Part shown: positions 43,128-52,317 of the stretch, in pieces | How the letters are laid out: each line of letters opens with the position of its first letter | Numbering within the stretch: the first letter of the stretch is position 1 | Source: JAJECS01 sp965262745 | GTDB lineage: Bacteria > Chloroflexota > UBA11872 | DNA: 64,000 bases | Direction: 5' to 3' | Assembly (NCBI GenBank): GCA_965262745.1 | Contig: OZ253558.1 | Span: forward strand, 1,364,001 to 1,428,000 | Made by a program: the position numbers and the translations under genes | The notes under the pieces: model-generated | Told to the model about the DNA's origin: nothing | Database searches by the model: none | What the model saw: only the letters and a program-made list of their open reading frames with translations

Positions 43128-43883
43128 ATGTCCGGCCATTCCAAGTGGTCACAGATCAAGCGCCAGAAAGCCGTGAACGACACGAAGCGCGGGCAGATCT
43201 ACACCAAGATTGGGCGCGAGATCACGGTGGCCGTGCAGGCGGGCGGCGCCGATCCCAGTGGGAACTTCCGGCTCGAACAGGCGCTCGCCAAGGCTCGCAC
43301 CGCAAACATGCCCAAGAACACGATCGAGCGCTCGATCGAGCGCGGGATAGGCGGCGGCCCAGGTGACGGGGCAACGCTCGACGAGTTGACCTACGAGGCC
43401 TACGGGCCCGCGGGCGTGGGATTGCTGATCGAAGTCGTCACGGACAATCGCAATCGCACCGTGGCCGAGGTGCGCAATGCTCTGACGCGGCTGGGCGGTA
43501 CGTTCGCCGATTCCGGCTCCGTGGCCTGGCAGTTCGAAGCGCGCGGCAGCATTGCGATTGCGGTCGGTGCCTCGGACCCTGAAGATATCGAGTTGATGGC
43601 CATCGACGCTGGCGCGTTAGACGTGGAGCAGGCGGACGAGACGGTGCACGTCTCGACGGTGGCCGCGGACTTGGCGCGTATGCGAACCGCGCTCACCGAC
43701 GCCGGATACCAGGTCGCCTCGGCCGATCTGGTCCATGAGCCGACCACCCCAATGCCGCTCGACTCACGTCAGGCGGCGCAGGCCATTCGCATGGCGGAGG
43801 CGCTTGAGGAACTTGACGACGTGCAGCGCGTCTACACCACGCTGGAGATCAGCGACGATCTGCTCGCGCAAATGGCCTCCTAG
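43128..43883 (+). CDS. yebC: YebC/PmpR/TACO1-family protein
   Basis: The 251-residue protein begins MSGHSKWSQIKRQK and has the family core (GQIYTKIGREI, GPAGVGLLIEVVTDNRNRT). YebC proteins were long called transcription regulators, and recent work shows members helping ribosomes through difficult peptides. Upstream of ruvC is a conserved place for it. The ATG at 43128 is the family start. Confidence 0.95.
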   Translation: MSGHSKWSQIKRQKAVNDTKRGQIYTKIGREITVAVQAGGADPSGNFRLEQALAKARTANMPKNTIERSIERGIGGGPGDGATLDELTYEAYGPAGVGLLIEVVTDNRNRTVAEVRNALTRLGGTFADSGSVAWQFEARGSIAIAVGASDPEDIELMAIDAGALDVEQADETVHVSTVAADLARMRTALTDAGYQVASADLVHEPTTPMPLDSRQAAQAIRMAEALEELDDVQRVYTTLEISDDLLAQMAS

Positions 43884-43915
43884 CGCCCCGCGAAGGTCCG
43901 GTGCGGGTGCCTGAC

Positions 43916-44416
43916 ATGGTGACGCTGGGAATCGATCCCGGGACAGCGCAGTGCGGTTTCGGAATCGTCGCGGGCCCGCGCAGTGCACGTGCGCTGGACT
44001 TCGGGTGCATCACCACACGGGCCGGCGAGCCGCTCGGGACCCGACTGGCGACGATCCGAGACGCGCTGGCGGCGCTCGTCGACCAGTATCCCGTCACCGA
44101 CATTGCGCTCGAGCGCCTGGGCTATGCGCGGCGACTGACGAGTGCCGCGCAAGTCGCTTACGCGACCGGCGTGGTTCACCTGGTGGCAGCCGACCACGGG
44201 CTGCCCGTGGAAGAGTATGCGCCGCGCGAGATCAAGCTAGCCGTGACCGGCTACGGCAACGCGGAGAAGGCCGCGGTGCAAACCATGGTGGCGCGGCTGC
44301 TGCGCATGTCCCCTCCACCGGATTCGGACCACGCCGCCGACGCGCTCGCAACGGCGATGTGCCACCAGCATTCAATCCGGACGCGCACGCTGGAGCGCAC
44401 CCTGCGCGCCCGATGA
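43916..44416 (+). CDS. ruvC: Crossover junction endodeoxyribonuclease RuvC
   Basis: RuvC cuts Holliday junctions as a dimer. The acidic residues are visible: Asp in LGIDPGTAQCGFG, Glu in IALERLGY and the Asp pair in DSDHAADALATA. The region after the glutamate (ARRLTSAAQVAYATGVVHL) is more diverged than usual. I chose the ATG at 43916; a GTG at 43901 would add five residues. The stop overlaps the ruvA ATG (ATGA). Confidence 0.93.
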   Translation: MVTLGIDPGTAQCGFGIVAGPRSARALDFGCITTRAGEPLGTRLATIRDALAALVDQYPVTDIALERLGYARRLTSAAQVAYATGVVHLVAADHGLPVEEYAPREIKLAVTGYGNAEKAAVQTMVARLLRMSPPPDSDHAADALATAMCHQHSIRTRTLERTLRAR

Positions 44417-44991
44417 TTGGGTATATCGAGGGCGTCGTTGTGCGCACCGGCGATGACTCGCTGGTGGTCAAGGTCGACGGCACGGGTCTTGGGTTGGAAG
44501 TCGCCGTCCCAGCGCGGGTGCGCAAAGCCCCAGGACAAGCCGTGCAGCTCCATACGCATACGCATATCGGGTCGGACGCGGCCATCATTGCTGGCTTCGG
44601 GTCAGCGGAAGAGCTGGAGATGTATCGCCACCTGCTGGACGTAAGCGGCGTGGGTCCGCGGATGGCCGTACGGGTGCTCTCCAGTCATCCCGTCAACCGC
44701 ATCGTTCAGGCACTCGACGACGAGGACCCGGCGCCGTTCCAGGCGGTATCCGGCATCGGGCGCAAGCTGGCGAACCGCGTGATTCTGGAGTTGCGCGGGA
44801 AGCTGGTGCCCGAGCCCGGGATCAGGCTCGGGCCGACCGGGGGCGAAGAGGCGCTCGAAGCGCTCGTGGGATTGGGCTATACGCGCGTCGAGGCTCAGCT
44901 CGCGCTTGAGCAAATAGCCGCAACTAACCTCCGGGTGGAGGAGCGGATCGCGGCCGCCCTACGCATCCTCGGCACGCGAGCCACACCGTGA
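44413..44991 (+). CDS. ruvA: Holliday junction branch migration protein RuvA
   Basis: A 192-residue RuvA. Residues 1-65 form the OB domain (MIGYIEGVVV), and two helix-hairpin-helix motifs follow (VSGVGPRMAVRVL, VSGIGRKLANRVI). The C-terminal domain (EEALEALVGLGYTRVEAQLA) contacts RuvB. It overlaps ruvC and ruvB by 4 bp each. Confidence 0.97.
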   Translation: MIGYIEGVVVRTGDDSLVVKVDGTGLGLEVAVPARVRKAPGQAVQLHTHTHIGSDAAIIAGFGSAEELEMYRHLLDVSGVGPRMAVRVLSSHPVNRIVQALDDEDPAPFQAVSGIGRKLANRVILELRGKLVPEPGIRLGPTGGEEALEALVGLGYTRVEAQLALEQIAATNLRVEERIAAALRILGTRATP

Positions 44992-46025
44992 CCGATCGCA
45001 TCGTCGCCGCCGATGCCGGCGGGGAGGATGGCAGCCTCGAGACCACCCTGCGCCCGGTCAGCCTCGCGGACGACGAATTCATTGGCCAGCCGCGGGTCAA
45101 GCGCGGCCTTCGATTGATGATCGAAGCGGCACGGCAGCGCGGCGAGCCCGTTGACCACATCTTGCTCGCCGGACCACCGGGACTGGGCAAGACCACGCTG
45201 GCCAACATCATTGCCACCGAGATGGAAGGCCGGCTGCATGTCACGTCCGGACCGGCACTCGAGCGGCCGGGTGATCTCGCCGCCACGTTGAGCAGCCTGG
45301 AACAGGGCGAAGTCCTCTTCATCGATGAGATTCACCGCCTGGGCAAGACGGTCGAGGAAATCCTGTATCCAGCCATGGAAGATTTTGCGTTGGATATCGT
45401 CGTCGGCGCGGGCAAGCCGCATGCACGCACCTATCGGTTGGACCTGCCGCGATTCACCGTCGTCGGCGCCACGACGCGGCACGGACAGCTCACACCGGCA
45501 CTGAGCGATCGTTTTGGCGAGTCGTACCGTCTCGATTTCTATTCGGCCGACGAGTGCGCCCAAATCGTGCGTCGCTCGGCACGCATTCTCGGCGTGCCGG
45601 TCATGCCGGCGGGCGCCGCGGCCATCGCGCGGCGGGCGCGCGGGACGGCGCGGGTCTGCAACCGGCTGCTGCGGCGCGTACGCGACTTTGCCGAGGTCGA
45701 GGCGGACGGCGTCGTAACCGCGGCCGTGGCCGAACAAGCGCTCGAAGATATGGGCGTCGACCCCGAGGGTCTTGACGGCATGGACCGACGGATCCTCGCC
45801 ACGATCATCGAGTCGTATGGCGGTGGGCCCGTCGGGCTCCAATCCTTGGCCGCCACCGTGGCCGAGGAGGTCACGACGCTGGAATCTCACTACGAGCCAT
45901 ATCTGCTGCAGGCCGGATTCCTCGCGCGGACGTCCCGTGGTCGCATGGCCACGCCAAAGGCATATGAGCACCTCGGGTTCGCCACCACCCCTAGCCCTGA
46001 AACGCAGCAGCGCGCCCTACTCTGA
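44988..46025 (+). CDS. ruvB: Holliday junction branch migration ATPase RuvB
   Basis: The 345-residue AAA+ motor has FIGQPRVKRGL, Walker A GPPGLGKTTLAN, Walker B VLFIDEIHRLG, and the C-terminal winged helix (LQAGFLARTSRGRMATPKAY). The RPVSLADDEFIGQ start is slightly changed from the common RP..LDE.IGQ. GTG start overlapping the ruvA stop. Confidence 0.97.
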   Translation: MTDRIVAADAGGEDGSLETTLRPVSLADDEFIGQPRVKRGLRLMIEAARQRGEPVDHILLAGPPGLGKTTLANIIATEMEGRLHVTSGPALERPGDLAATLSSLEQGEVLFIDEIHRLGKTVEEILYPAMEDFALDIVVGAGKPHARTYRLDLPRFTVVGATTRHGQLTPALSDRFGESYRLDFYSADECAQIVRRSARILGVPVMPAGAAAIARRARGTARVCNRLLRRVRDFAEVEADGVVTAAVAEQALEDMGVDPEGLDGMDRRILATIIESYGGGPVGLQSLAATVAEEVTTLESHYEPYLLQAGFLARTSRGRMATPKAYEHLGFATTPSPETQQRALL

Positions 46026-46032
46026 CGCTGGC

Positions 46033-46308
46033 GTGACCCGCCTTGTCGCAACGGTGCATGGGCGGGTGCAGGGTGTGGCCTTTCGCTACTTCGCCCAGAC
46101 ATGTGCTCGGCGCCTCGGGGTGGGCGGCTACGCGCGCAATCGATCGGACGGCCACTCGGTCAAAGTCTGCGGCGAGGGCAGCCCGGCGGCCCTCGATGCG
46201 TGGCTCCAGCAGTTGCGGATCGGCCCGCCGAGCGCTCGCGTCGTGCGCGTCGATGTCAGCTGGGCCGAGGCGACCGGTGAATTCACAGGCTTTACGATTC
46301 GCCCCTAA
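46033..46308 (+). CDS. acyP: Acylphosphatase
   Basis: A 91-residue protein with GRVQGVAFRYF, carrying the catalytic Arg, and GYARNRSDGHSVKV, carrying the catalytic Asn. It hydrolyses acyl phosphates. The GTG at 46033 follows ruvB by 7 bp; the frame is open upstream inside ruvB but not coding. Confidence 0.92.
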   Translation: MTRLVATVHGRVQGVAFRYFAQTCARRLGVGGYARNRSDGHSVKVCGEGSPAALDAWLQQLRIGPPSARVVRVDVSWAEATGEFTGFTIRP

Positions 46309-46317
46309 ACTGTGCCG

Positions 46318-47550
46318 ATGCGCGCCGACACCAACCTCACGACACACCAAGCAGCTCCCGAGACTGAGACATATCGCGGCATGCAAGTGCTCGCGTGGGT
46401 CACGCTGCTCGTGTCGCTGGCGGCGTTCATCGCGCTGGTGGTTCTCTTGCCCCTCGGGGTCGGCTCGATATTGGGCTTGGTGCAGGAGGCGCGTGGCAGC
46501 CGAGCTGTCGTGCTTGAGGGCACGGTGCTCTACCAGCCGCCAGCAGCCGCAACGTGGCGCCAACTCGCGCCAACCGCGGACCTGGCGGAAGGAACGCGGT
46601 TGCGGACGGACGATCGGTCCCGCGTTCTCGTGAGCCTGCCCGATGGCAGCACGCTCCTGCTCTTCAATGAAACCGAGCTTGCGCTGCAGCGCATGCAATT
46701 CGGGCGATTCAATCAGCAATCGCAGGACTCGGCAGTGCGGCTGTTTACCGGTCAAGTGCGCCTGGGCGTGAGCCGGCATCCGCATTCGCCGGAGCGCGAG
46801 ATCACGGTGCTGGTTGACAACGCGCGGTTGGACCTGGCCGAAGGGAGCTATCTGGTGGAGCGTCCGGTCGAAGGCCCCAATCAGGTGGCCGTGCGCGTCG
46901 GCCAGGCCGTCGTCAGCCTTGGCAGTCGCTCGGTGCGTATCACGAGTCGATCGCGGGCAGAGTTCGGCGTGCCCTCTGGGCTCGTTGGACCACTGCCAAT
47001 CGAGCGCGATCTGATTGAGGACTCGCTGTTCGCCACGGAGATCGGCAACAGGCCATGGCAAAGTTTCGTCGACACGGAGGCCGGGCCGCAGGGACGCGTG
47101 GAAGCCACCGACGGGACGCTTCGCTTCGTGCGGCTGAGCGATGGATCACCAATCGACCGGCACGGTGAGAGTGGCGTCATGCAAGTCCTGGACATCGACA
47201 CACGTGACCTCATGACCTTGCGATTGCGCCTGGAGGCACGCACCGACACGCAAAGCCTTTCCGGCGGGGGCACTGCGGGAACCGAATATCCGCTAATGGT
47301 CCGGTTGGTCTATGTGGACGACAGAGGCGGTGAGCAGATTTGGGGCGCCGGCTTCTACCACCAGAACGATGCGGGACTCAGCGTCAAGCTGGGTCGGCTG
47401 ATTCCCCGTGGCCAGTGGACGACGCTGGAAGTCGATGACCTCCTCGGGGCGCTACAGCCGCCAGCCGTCAAGCTGCGTCGGATTGAGCTGCTTGGCAGCG
47501 GGTGGGAGTACGACGCCTCGATTCGATCCATAGAGATAACTGGGCACTGA
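46318..47550 (+). CDS. Membrane-anchored FecR-domain-like protein
   Basis: A 410-residue protein with one N-terminal membrane helix (VTLLVSLAAFIALVVLLPLG). A beta-rich region resembles FecR-type domains (LAEGTRLRTDDRSRVLVSLP, VRLFTGQVRLGVS, LDLAEGSYLVE). The rest is a lectin- or jelly-roll-like part, judged only by its strand-rich pattern. Function unknown; most of it should lie outside the membrane. An ATG at 46318 or GTG at 46312 starts it, 9 bp or less after the acylphosphatase gene. Confidence 0.7.
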   Translation: MRADTNLTTHQAAPETETYRGMQVLAWVTLLVSLAAFIALVVLLPLGVGSILGLVQEARGSRAVVLEGTVLYQPPAAATWRQLAPTADLAEGTRLRTDDRSRVLVSLPDGSTLLLFNETELALQRMQFGRFNQQSQDSAVRLFTGQVRLGVSRHPHSPEREITVLVDNARLDLAEGSYLVERPVEGPNQVAVRVGQAVVSLGSRSVRITSRSRAEFGVPSGLVGPLPIERDLIEDSLFATEIGNRPWQSFVDTEAGPQGRVEATDGTLRFVRLSDGSPIDRHGESGVMQVLDIDTRDLMTLRLRLEARTDTQSLSGGGTAGTEYPLMVRLVYVDDRGGEQIWGAGFYHQNDAGLSVKLGRLIPRGQWTTLEVDDLLGALQPPAVKLRRIELLGSGWEYDASIRSIEITGH

Positions 47551-47557
47551 CGCCATC

Positions 47558-47938
47558 GTGAGGGGCGTGCAGGCCCGAACTGGCGTAGATCTCATTGAGA
47601 TCGAGCGCATCCGCCAGGCGCGCAATCGCTACGGCTCAAGATTTCTCAACCGCATTTACACCGCTGACGAGCAGGCCAGGTGTCGCGGGCGTGCCGAGGA
47701 GCTCGCCGCGCGCTTCGCGGCCAAGGAAGCGGTGTCCAAGGCGCTGGGCACGGGTATGCGCGGCGTCCTGTGGAAGGAAATCGAGATTGTGAATGACCCG
47801 CGCGGTAAGCCCCTGGTGCGCCTCTACGGGGCCGCGCAGCGACGGGCGGACCAGCTCGGCATCACGGATCTCGACATCAGCCTCACCCACAGCCGCGAGC
47901 AGGCCATCGCCTTCGTCGTGGCGCTCATCGGCGCATGA
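47558..47938 (+). CDS. acpS: Holo-(acyl carrier protein) synthase
   Basis: A 126-residue AcpS that puts 4'-phosphopantetheine on ACP. The motifs TGVDLIEIERI and AARFAAKEAVSKALGTG hold the Mg-binding Asp and Glu. It ends LTHSREQAIAFVVA, also typical. The GTG at 47558 lies 7 bp after the FecR-like stop, and the end overlaps the nnr ATG. Confidence 0.95.
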   Translation: MRGVQARTGVDLIEIERIRQARNRYGSRFLNRIYTADEQARCRGRAEELAARFAAKEAVSKALGTGMRGVLWKEIEIVNDPRGKPLVRLYGAAQRRADQLGITDLDISLTHSREQAIAFVVALIGA

Positions 47939-49500
47939 CGCGGCCCCGGGCGGTGGTGAGCGCCGGCGGCGCGGCCTTCGACCGCGTCGTGGACGTCGCC
48001 GGCATGCGGCGTTTGGAATCGACGGCAGCACCCGAGGCCGATCTAATGCAACGGGCCGGGGCCGCGTTGGCCGTCGCGGCCCACCGCCGCATCGGATCAC
48101 TGCGCGGGCGAGTAATCGTGACGCTCGTAGGGCCGGGTAACAATGGCGGGGATGCGCTCATCATGGCCCGCACGCTCGCCCGCATGGGTGCGGTCGTCTA
48201 CTGCTGGGCGTCGCGCATGCGACCCAACGATCCTTTGGTTGACGCCGCTCGGGCAGCCGGCGCGCGGTGGCGCGAATGGTCGGGCGACGCCAGGCCGCTT
48301 CGACGCGATGTCCATGCGGCAACTTGTGTCGTCGACGGGCTCCTGGGCATCGGCAGCACGCCTCCAGTGCGTGGCCAGGTGGCGGAAATACTGCGCGCGC
48401 TGCCGGCGGTCCCGGGCCAGCTGCGGCTCGCAATCGACGTCCCAAGCGGCGTAGACGCCGACACCGGGCGCGCGGATCGATCTGCGTTTCGCGCGACAGG
48501 CACGCTCGCGACGGGGCCCATCAAGATCGGCACCGTGCTGCATCCGGGCATTGCCCACGCGGGCCTGGTCGAGGCGCTGGACATCGGCCTGGGCGAGGAG
48601 ATCGCCGCATCGCGCGCCGCGCAGATCATCGACGCTGCAACCGTGCGGCAGCTAGCGCCGGTGCGTCCGCTTAGTTCGCACAAGGGCACGTTTGGCCGAG
48701 TGCTCATCGTCGGCGGGTCGGCCGCCTATCGCGGAGCGCCTGCCCTCGCCGCCCTGGCGGCACAGGGCGTCGGCGCCGGCATCGTAACGGTCGCCTCGGT
48801 GGAGGCAGCGGTGGGTTCTTGCGCAGCGGTGGCTCCCGCGGCCACCTTTCGTGCGCTGCCCGGCAACGCTGACGGCTGCATCGGCGCATCGGAGGATGCG
48901 ATCAAGGCATTGGGCGAACCGTCAGCGCTGCTTGTCGGTCCCGGCCTGGGCCGCAGCGGCAGCAGCGATGCTTTGGCTCGCGACCTGGCAGCCGACGCCC
49001 GTCACGGCGTCCCAACGGTCGTCGATGCCGACGGGCTCAACGCGCTTGCCGCTGAAGCCGAGCGACTGCGCACACTGGGCCCGAACACGATTCTCACACC
49101 CCATCCCGGGGAAATGCGGCGCCTCCTCGGCCTCGACACGACACCGAGCGGGGTCGAGATGTTTGAAGCCACGCGCGAACTGGCAGCGCGTAGCGGGGCG
49201 ATCGTTATTGGCAAGGGCTCTCCGACGTTCATCGCCGCCGAGAACGAGCTGTATGTGCTGGCGCGGCCAAACCCGGCATTGGCCGCGGCAGGGACCGGTG
49301 ATGTGCTGGCCGGGACAGTGGCCGGGCTGGCGGCACAGGGTCTCGCCCCGGTTGACGCGGCGCGCCTCGGCGTGTGGTTGCACGCCCGGGCCGGCGAGCT
49401 CGCCAGCAACCAGCGCATCGCAGGAATGGCCGTGGAGCGCATGGCGCGGCAACTCGCGCCGGCGCTGGCGGATGTGCGCAAGGGGCGTGGCACGCCGTAG
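47935..49500 (+). CDS. nnr: Bifunctional NAD(P)HX epimerase/dehydratase
   Basis: This 521-residue fusion repairs hydrated NAD(P)H. The N-terminal YjeF-N epimerase (1-220) shows LVGPGNNGGDALIMAR and AIDVPSGVDADTG. The C-terminal ADP-dependent dehydratase shows SHKGTFGRVLIVGGS, DADGLNALA, ILTPHPGEMRRLLG and AAAGTGDVLAGTVAG. acpS-nnr adjacency is common in bacteria. ATG overlaps the acpS stop by 4 bp. Confidence 0.96.
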   Translation: MTRPRAVVSAGGAAFDRVVDVAGMRRLESTAAPEADLMQRAGAALAVAAHRRIGSLRGRVIVTLVGPGNNGGDALIMARTLARMGAVVYCWASRMRPNDPLVDAARAAGARWREWSGDARPLRRDVHAATCVVDGLLGIGSTPPVRGQVAEILRALPAVPGQLRLAIDVPSGVDADTGRADRSAFRATGTLATGPIKIGTVLHPGIAHAGLVEALDIGLGEEIAASRAAQIIDAATVRQLAPVRPLSSHKGTFGRVLIVGGSAAYRGAPALAALAAQGVGAGIVTVASVEAAVGSCAAVAPAATFRALPGNADGCIGASEDAIKALGEPSALLVGPGLGRSGSSDALARDLAADARHGVPTVVDADGLNALAAEAERLRTLGPNTILTPHPGEMRRLLGLDTTPSGVEMFEATRELAARSGAIVIGKGSPTFIAAENELYVLARPNPALAAAGTGDVLAGTVAGLAAQGLAPVDAARLGVWLHARAGELASNQRIAGMAVERMARQLAPALADVRKGRGTP

Positions 49501-49528
49501 CGCGCGAGCCCCGACGCCGGCTATCGAC

Positions 49529-50203
49529 TCAGCTCAGGGACGAACCGCGATTGCGGCCGTTGCGGCCGCCGATGAGGCCGGCCCAGGCTGGCAGCCGCGG
49601 CTCGGTGCCGGCGGCGAACCGTCGCATATTGTCGATGTGCTGGGTGAACAGAAAGATCGTGAGCCCCGCCGTCAGCAGCAGGTCATAGCCGGTGATCCAG
49701 CCGCCCACCGCGTACAGGACGACCGCACCTAGCAGCGCTCCGAGAGCGCCGGTCAACGAGGCCACCGAGACGTAGCGGCCAATGGCGAGTGCCAACAGGC
49801 CCGCCGGCACGGCAATCGCGGCAAGGATGGGAGCCATCGCCGCCAAGCCGCCGGCCGACGTGACCACGCCGCGCCCACCCCGGAATCGCAAGAAGATGGA
49901 CCAGTTGTGACCAGCGACGGCCGCCGATGCCGCCAACGCCGGCACGATGGTGTCTTCGCCGAAAATGAGGCGGCCTGCTAGCACGGGCAAGATTCCCTTC
50001 AGCAAGTCGCCGATGATGACCAGCGCCGCCGGTCCGAACCCAACCGCGCGCATGACGTTCGTCGCACCCGAACGTCGGCTGCCCTGCGCGAATACGTCGA
50101 CGCCGAAGCCGATCCGGCACACCAGCACGCCATTTGGAAGCGAGCCAACGACGTAGGCGGCGAGCACAAGGCCGATCGCCGCCAGTATTTCACCCACGGA
50201 CAT
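49529..50203 (-). CDS. plsY: Acyl-phosphate glycerol-3-phosphate acyltransferase
   Basis: The membrane enzyme makes lysophosphatidate from acyl phosphate. The three loop motifs are present: GSLPNGVLV, GSRRSGATNVMR and GHNWSIFLRFRGGRGV. Multiple hydrophobic segments fit the seven-helix fold. The 224-residue chain has an Arg/Asn/Gly-rich tail. It lies 91 bp after der, and plsC lies just beyond, so two successive phosphatidate-forming steps are clustered. Confidence 0.94.
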   Translation of the reverse strand: MSVGEILAAIGLVLAAYVVGSLPNGVLVCRIGFGVDVFAQGSRRSGATNVMRAVGFGPAALVIIGDLLKGILPVLAGRLIFGEDTIVPALAASAAVAGHNWSIFLRFRGGRGVVTSAGGLAAMAPILAAIAVPAGLLALAIGRYVSVASLTGALGALLGAVVLYAVGGWITGYDLLLTAGLTIFLFTQHIDNMRRFAAGTEPRLPAWAGLIGGRNGRNRGSSLS

Positions 50204-50294
50204 GGGAATTCCCGCCTACCGCCGCGTGGCGTAAAGCTTGAAATGGGGCGCCGAACCTGTCAACCCACCGCCTCGAATACACATCGGCGGGGAA

Positions 50295-51617
50295 CTAGGA
50301 CGGCCGCAGGCGGATGATGATTGGCGTGCCGTCAAATCCGTAAGCCTGTCGCAGCCCGTTTTCGAGATAACGGACGTACGACGGGTGCACGTCCTCGGGC
50401 CGCGCAAAGAAGGTCACGAAGGACGGCGGGCTGACATCGATCTGCGTGGCGTACTTGAACCGCGCCTGACGCCCCTTGCGGCTGGGCGGGCCTCGCCGAC
50501 CGGCCCATGCGCGCAGGAATCGATTGAGCGGGCCCGTCGCCACGCGCGTCTGTCGGACCTCATGCACCCGGAGCCCTGCGCCGACGGTCGCCGACACGCC
50601 GCGTCCGGTAAGGGCGGAGGCGTGCAGGAACGGCGCCTCGGGTAGGAAGTGCAATATCCGCTGGAGGTCGCGGTTGACCTCTCGACGACGCTCCACGTCA
50701 GAGAGCAGGTCCCACTTGTTCGCGAGCACGACAATGCCTTTTCCAGCCTCGAGGACGAGGCCGGCCACGTGCGCGTCTTGAGCGGTGGGCCCCTCATGGG
50801 CGTCGACGACCAATATTCCGACGTCACAGCGTTGGATCGAGCGCACCGCCCGAAGCACGCTGTGATATTCCACACCCGTGTCGATGTGACCGCGGCGCCG
50901 AATTCCGGCCGTGTCGATGAGCCGAATGGACTGGCCTTCCCACTCAAGGACGGTATCGACGCTGTCGCGCGTGGTCCCGGGCATCTCGTGCACGAGCGCT
51001 CGGGGCTCACCCAGCAGCGCGTTGAGCAGCGACGATTTGCCGACGTTTGGGCGCCCCACAATGGCGAGTCGGGGCAGCGCATCGGATTCGCCGGCATAGG
51101 CCACCGCCGGCAATCGCTCGGCCACGGCGTCCAGCAGGTCTCCCGTGGCGGTTCCGTGCATCGCGGAGATGGCCATTGGCTCGCCCAAGCCCAGGGCGTA
51201 GAACTCGCCGGTATCCAGCCGGAGATCCATGTGGTCGGCTTTATTGACGACCAGCAGATGCGGTCGCTCCCGCTTGAGCACCTCACGGGCCACGATGCCG
51301 TCAAGGTCCGTCACCCCGGTTAGGACATCCGTCACGACGAGCACCAAGTCGGCTTCATCGGAGGCGGCTCTGGCCTGTGCCACGGCCGCTTCGGCCACGG
51401 GCGCTGGGTCGTGCCAGGCAATGCCGGCCGTATCCACAACGGCGAACGCGCGCCCGCGCCACTCCAGCTCGCCGTAGATGCGGTCGCGCGTGGTGCCGGG
51501 CTGGGGCTCCACGACGGCCGACCGCTCCCCGACAAGGCGGTTGAACAACGTGGACTTTCCGACGTTGGGCCGTCCGATGAGCGCCACGAGCGGAAGCTGT
51601 CGATCAACGTCAGGCAT
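50295..51617 (-). CDS. der: Ribosome-associated GTPase Der (EngA)
   Basis: The 440-residue protein has two tandem G domains with P-loops GRPNVGKSTLFN and GRPNVGKSSLLN and the recognition motifs NKAD and NKWD. A KH-like C-terminus follows (RFKYATQIDVSPPSFVTFF). It acts in 50S assembly. The start overlaps plsC by 8 bp. Confidence 0.97.
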   Translation of the reverse strand: MPDVDRQLPLVALIGRPNVGKSTLFNRLVGERSAVVEPQPGTTRDRIYGELEWRGRAFAVVDTAGIAWHDPAPVAEAAVAQARAASDEADLVLVVTDVLTGVTDLDGIVAREVLKRERPHLLVVNKADHMDLRLDTGEFYALGLGEPMAISAMHGTATGDLLDAVAERLPAVAYAGESDALPRLAIVGRPNVGKSSLLNALLGEPRALVHEMPGTTRDSVDTVLEWEGQSIRLIDTAGIRRRGHIDTGVEYHSVLRAVRSIQRCDVGILVVDAHEGPTAQDAHVAGLVLEAGKGIVVLANKWDLLSDVERRREVNRDLQRILHFLPEAPFLHASALTGRGVSATVGAGLRVHEVRQTRVATGPLNRFLRAWAGRRGPPSRKGRQARFKYATQIDVSPPSFVTFFARPEDVHPSYVRYLENGLRQAYGFDGTPIIIRLRPS

Positions 51618-52317
51618 CGATTGCTCCCGCCGGACTGGTGGCGTAAACCCCGCGCATGCGCTCCGGCAGCAGCGCGGCGATTCGTCGCATGACGTCCTCG
51701 CTCACCTGCTCAAGCGCCGCGGCTTTGAGATTGCCCGCCGGTACGTCTGGCGTGAACGCTTCACCGACATTTATGTCGACGCGGGCGCGGCCATGAAGCA
51801 ACCGGGATTTGAGGTCGAAGGTTTCCGTGCCCGAAATGGCCACGGGCACGACCTGGGCGCGGCTCTTGACGGCCAGATACGCCGATCCCGGCACCGGCGG
51901 CTGCAAGCCGCGCCCGCGGCTGCGGGTGCCTTCCGGGAACATGCAGACGGTTCCGCCGTCCGCCAGGATCCGCAGGAGCATGCGCAGCGGGCCCATATCC
52001 AAGCCGTCGCGCCGGACCTTGACCGCGCCCCACAGATACCACAGTAGCGCCAGGATCGTGGCCTTATAGAGCTCCTGCTTGGCGACGAAGGTCGTCGTGC
52101 GCGGAATATAGGAGCCCACAAGCAGCGGATCGAAGTTGCTCACATGATTGGCGGCCAGAATGCACGGTCCATCCGGGGGCACGTGCTCCAATCCGCGGAC
52201 GCGGATGTCGAAGAGCAGCGGAAACAAGACGTAGTGGCCGAAGGCGTGACCGGCGTGATAGGCCCACATCTTTGCGCGCGTGATGTCGGTCGTCCCCCGA
52301 GCGATATCACGCCGCAT
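51610..52317 (-). CDS. plsC: 1-acyl-sn-glycerol-3-phosphate acyltransferase
   Basis: The HX4D motif is NHVSNFD and the second acyltransferase block is FPEGTRSRGRGL, both diagnostic of PlsC. The 235-residue protein sits between cmk and der, overlapping both (11 and 8 bp). cmk-plsC-der order is found in several phyla. Confidence 0.95.
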   Translation of the reverse strand: MRRDIARGTTDITRAKMWAYHAGHAFGHYVLFPLLFDIRVRGLEHVPPDGPCILAANHVSNFDPLLVGSYIPRTTTFVAKQELYKATILALLWYLWGAVKVRRDGLDMGPLRMLLRILADGGTVCMFPEGTRSRGRGLQPPVPGSAYLAVKSRAQVVPVAISGTETFDLKSRLLHGRARVDINVGEAFTPDVPAGNLKAAALEQVSEDVMRRIAALLPERMRGVYATSPAGAIDA

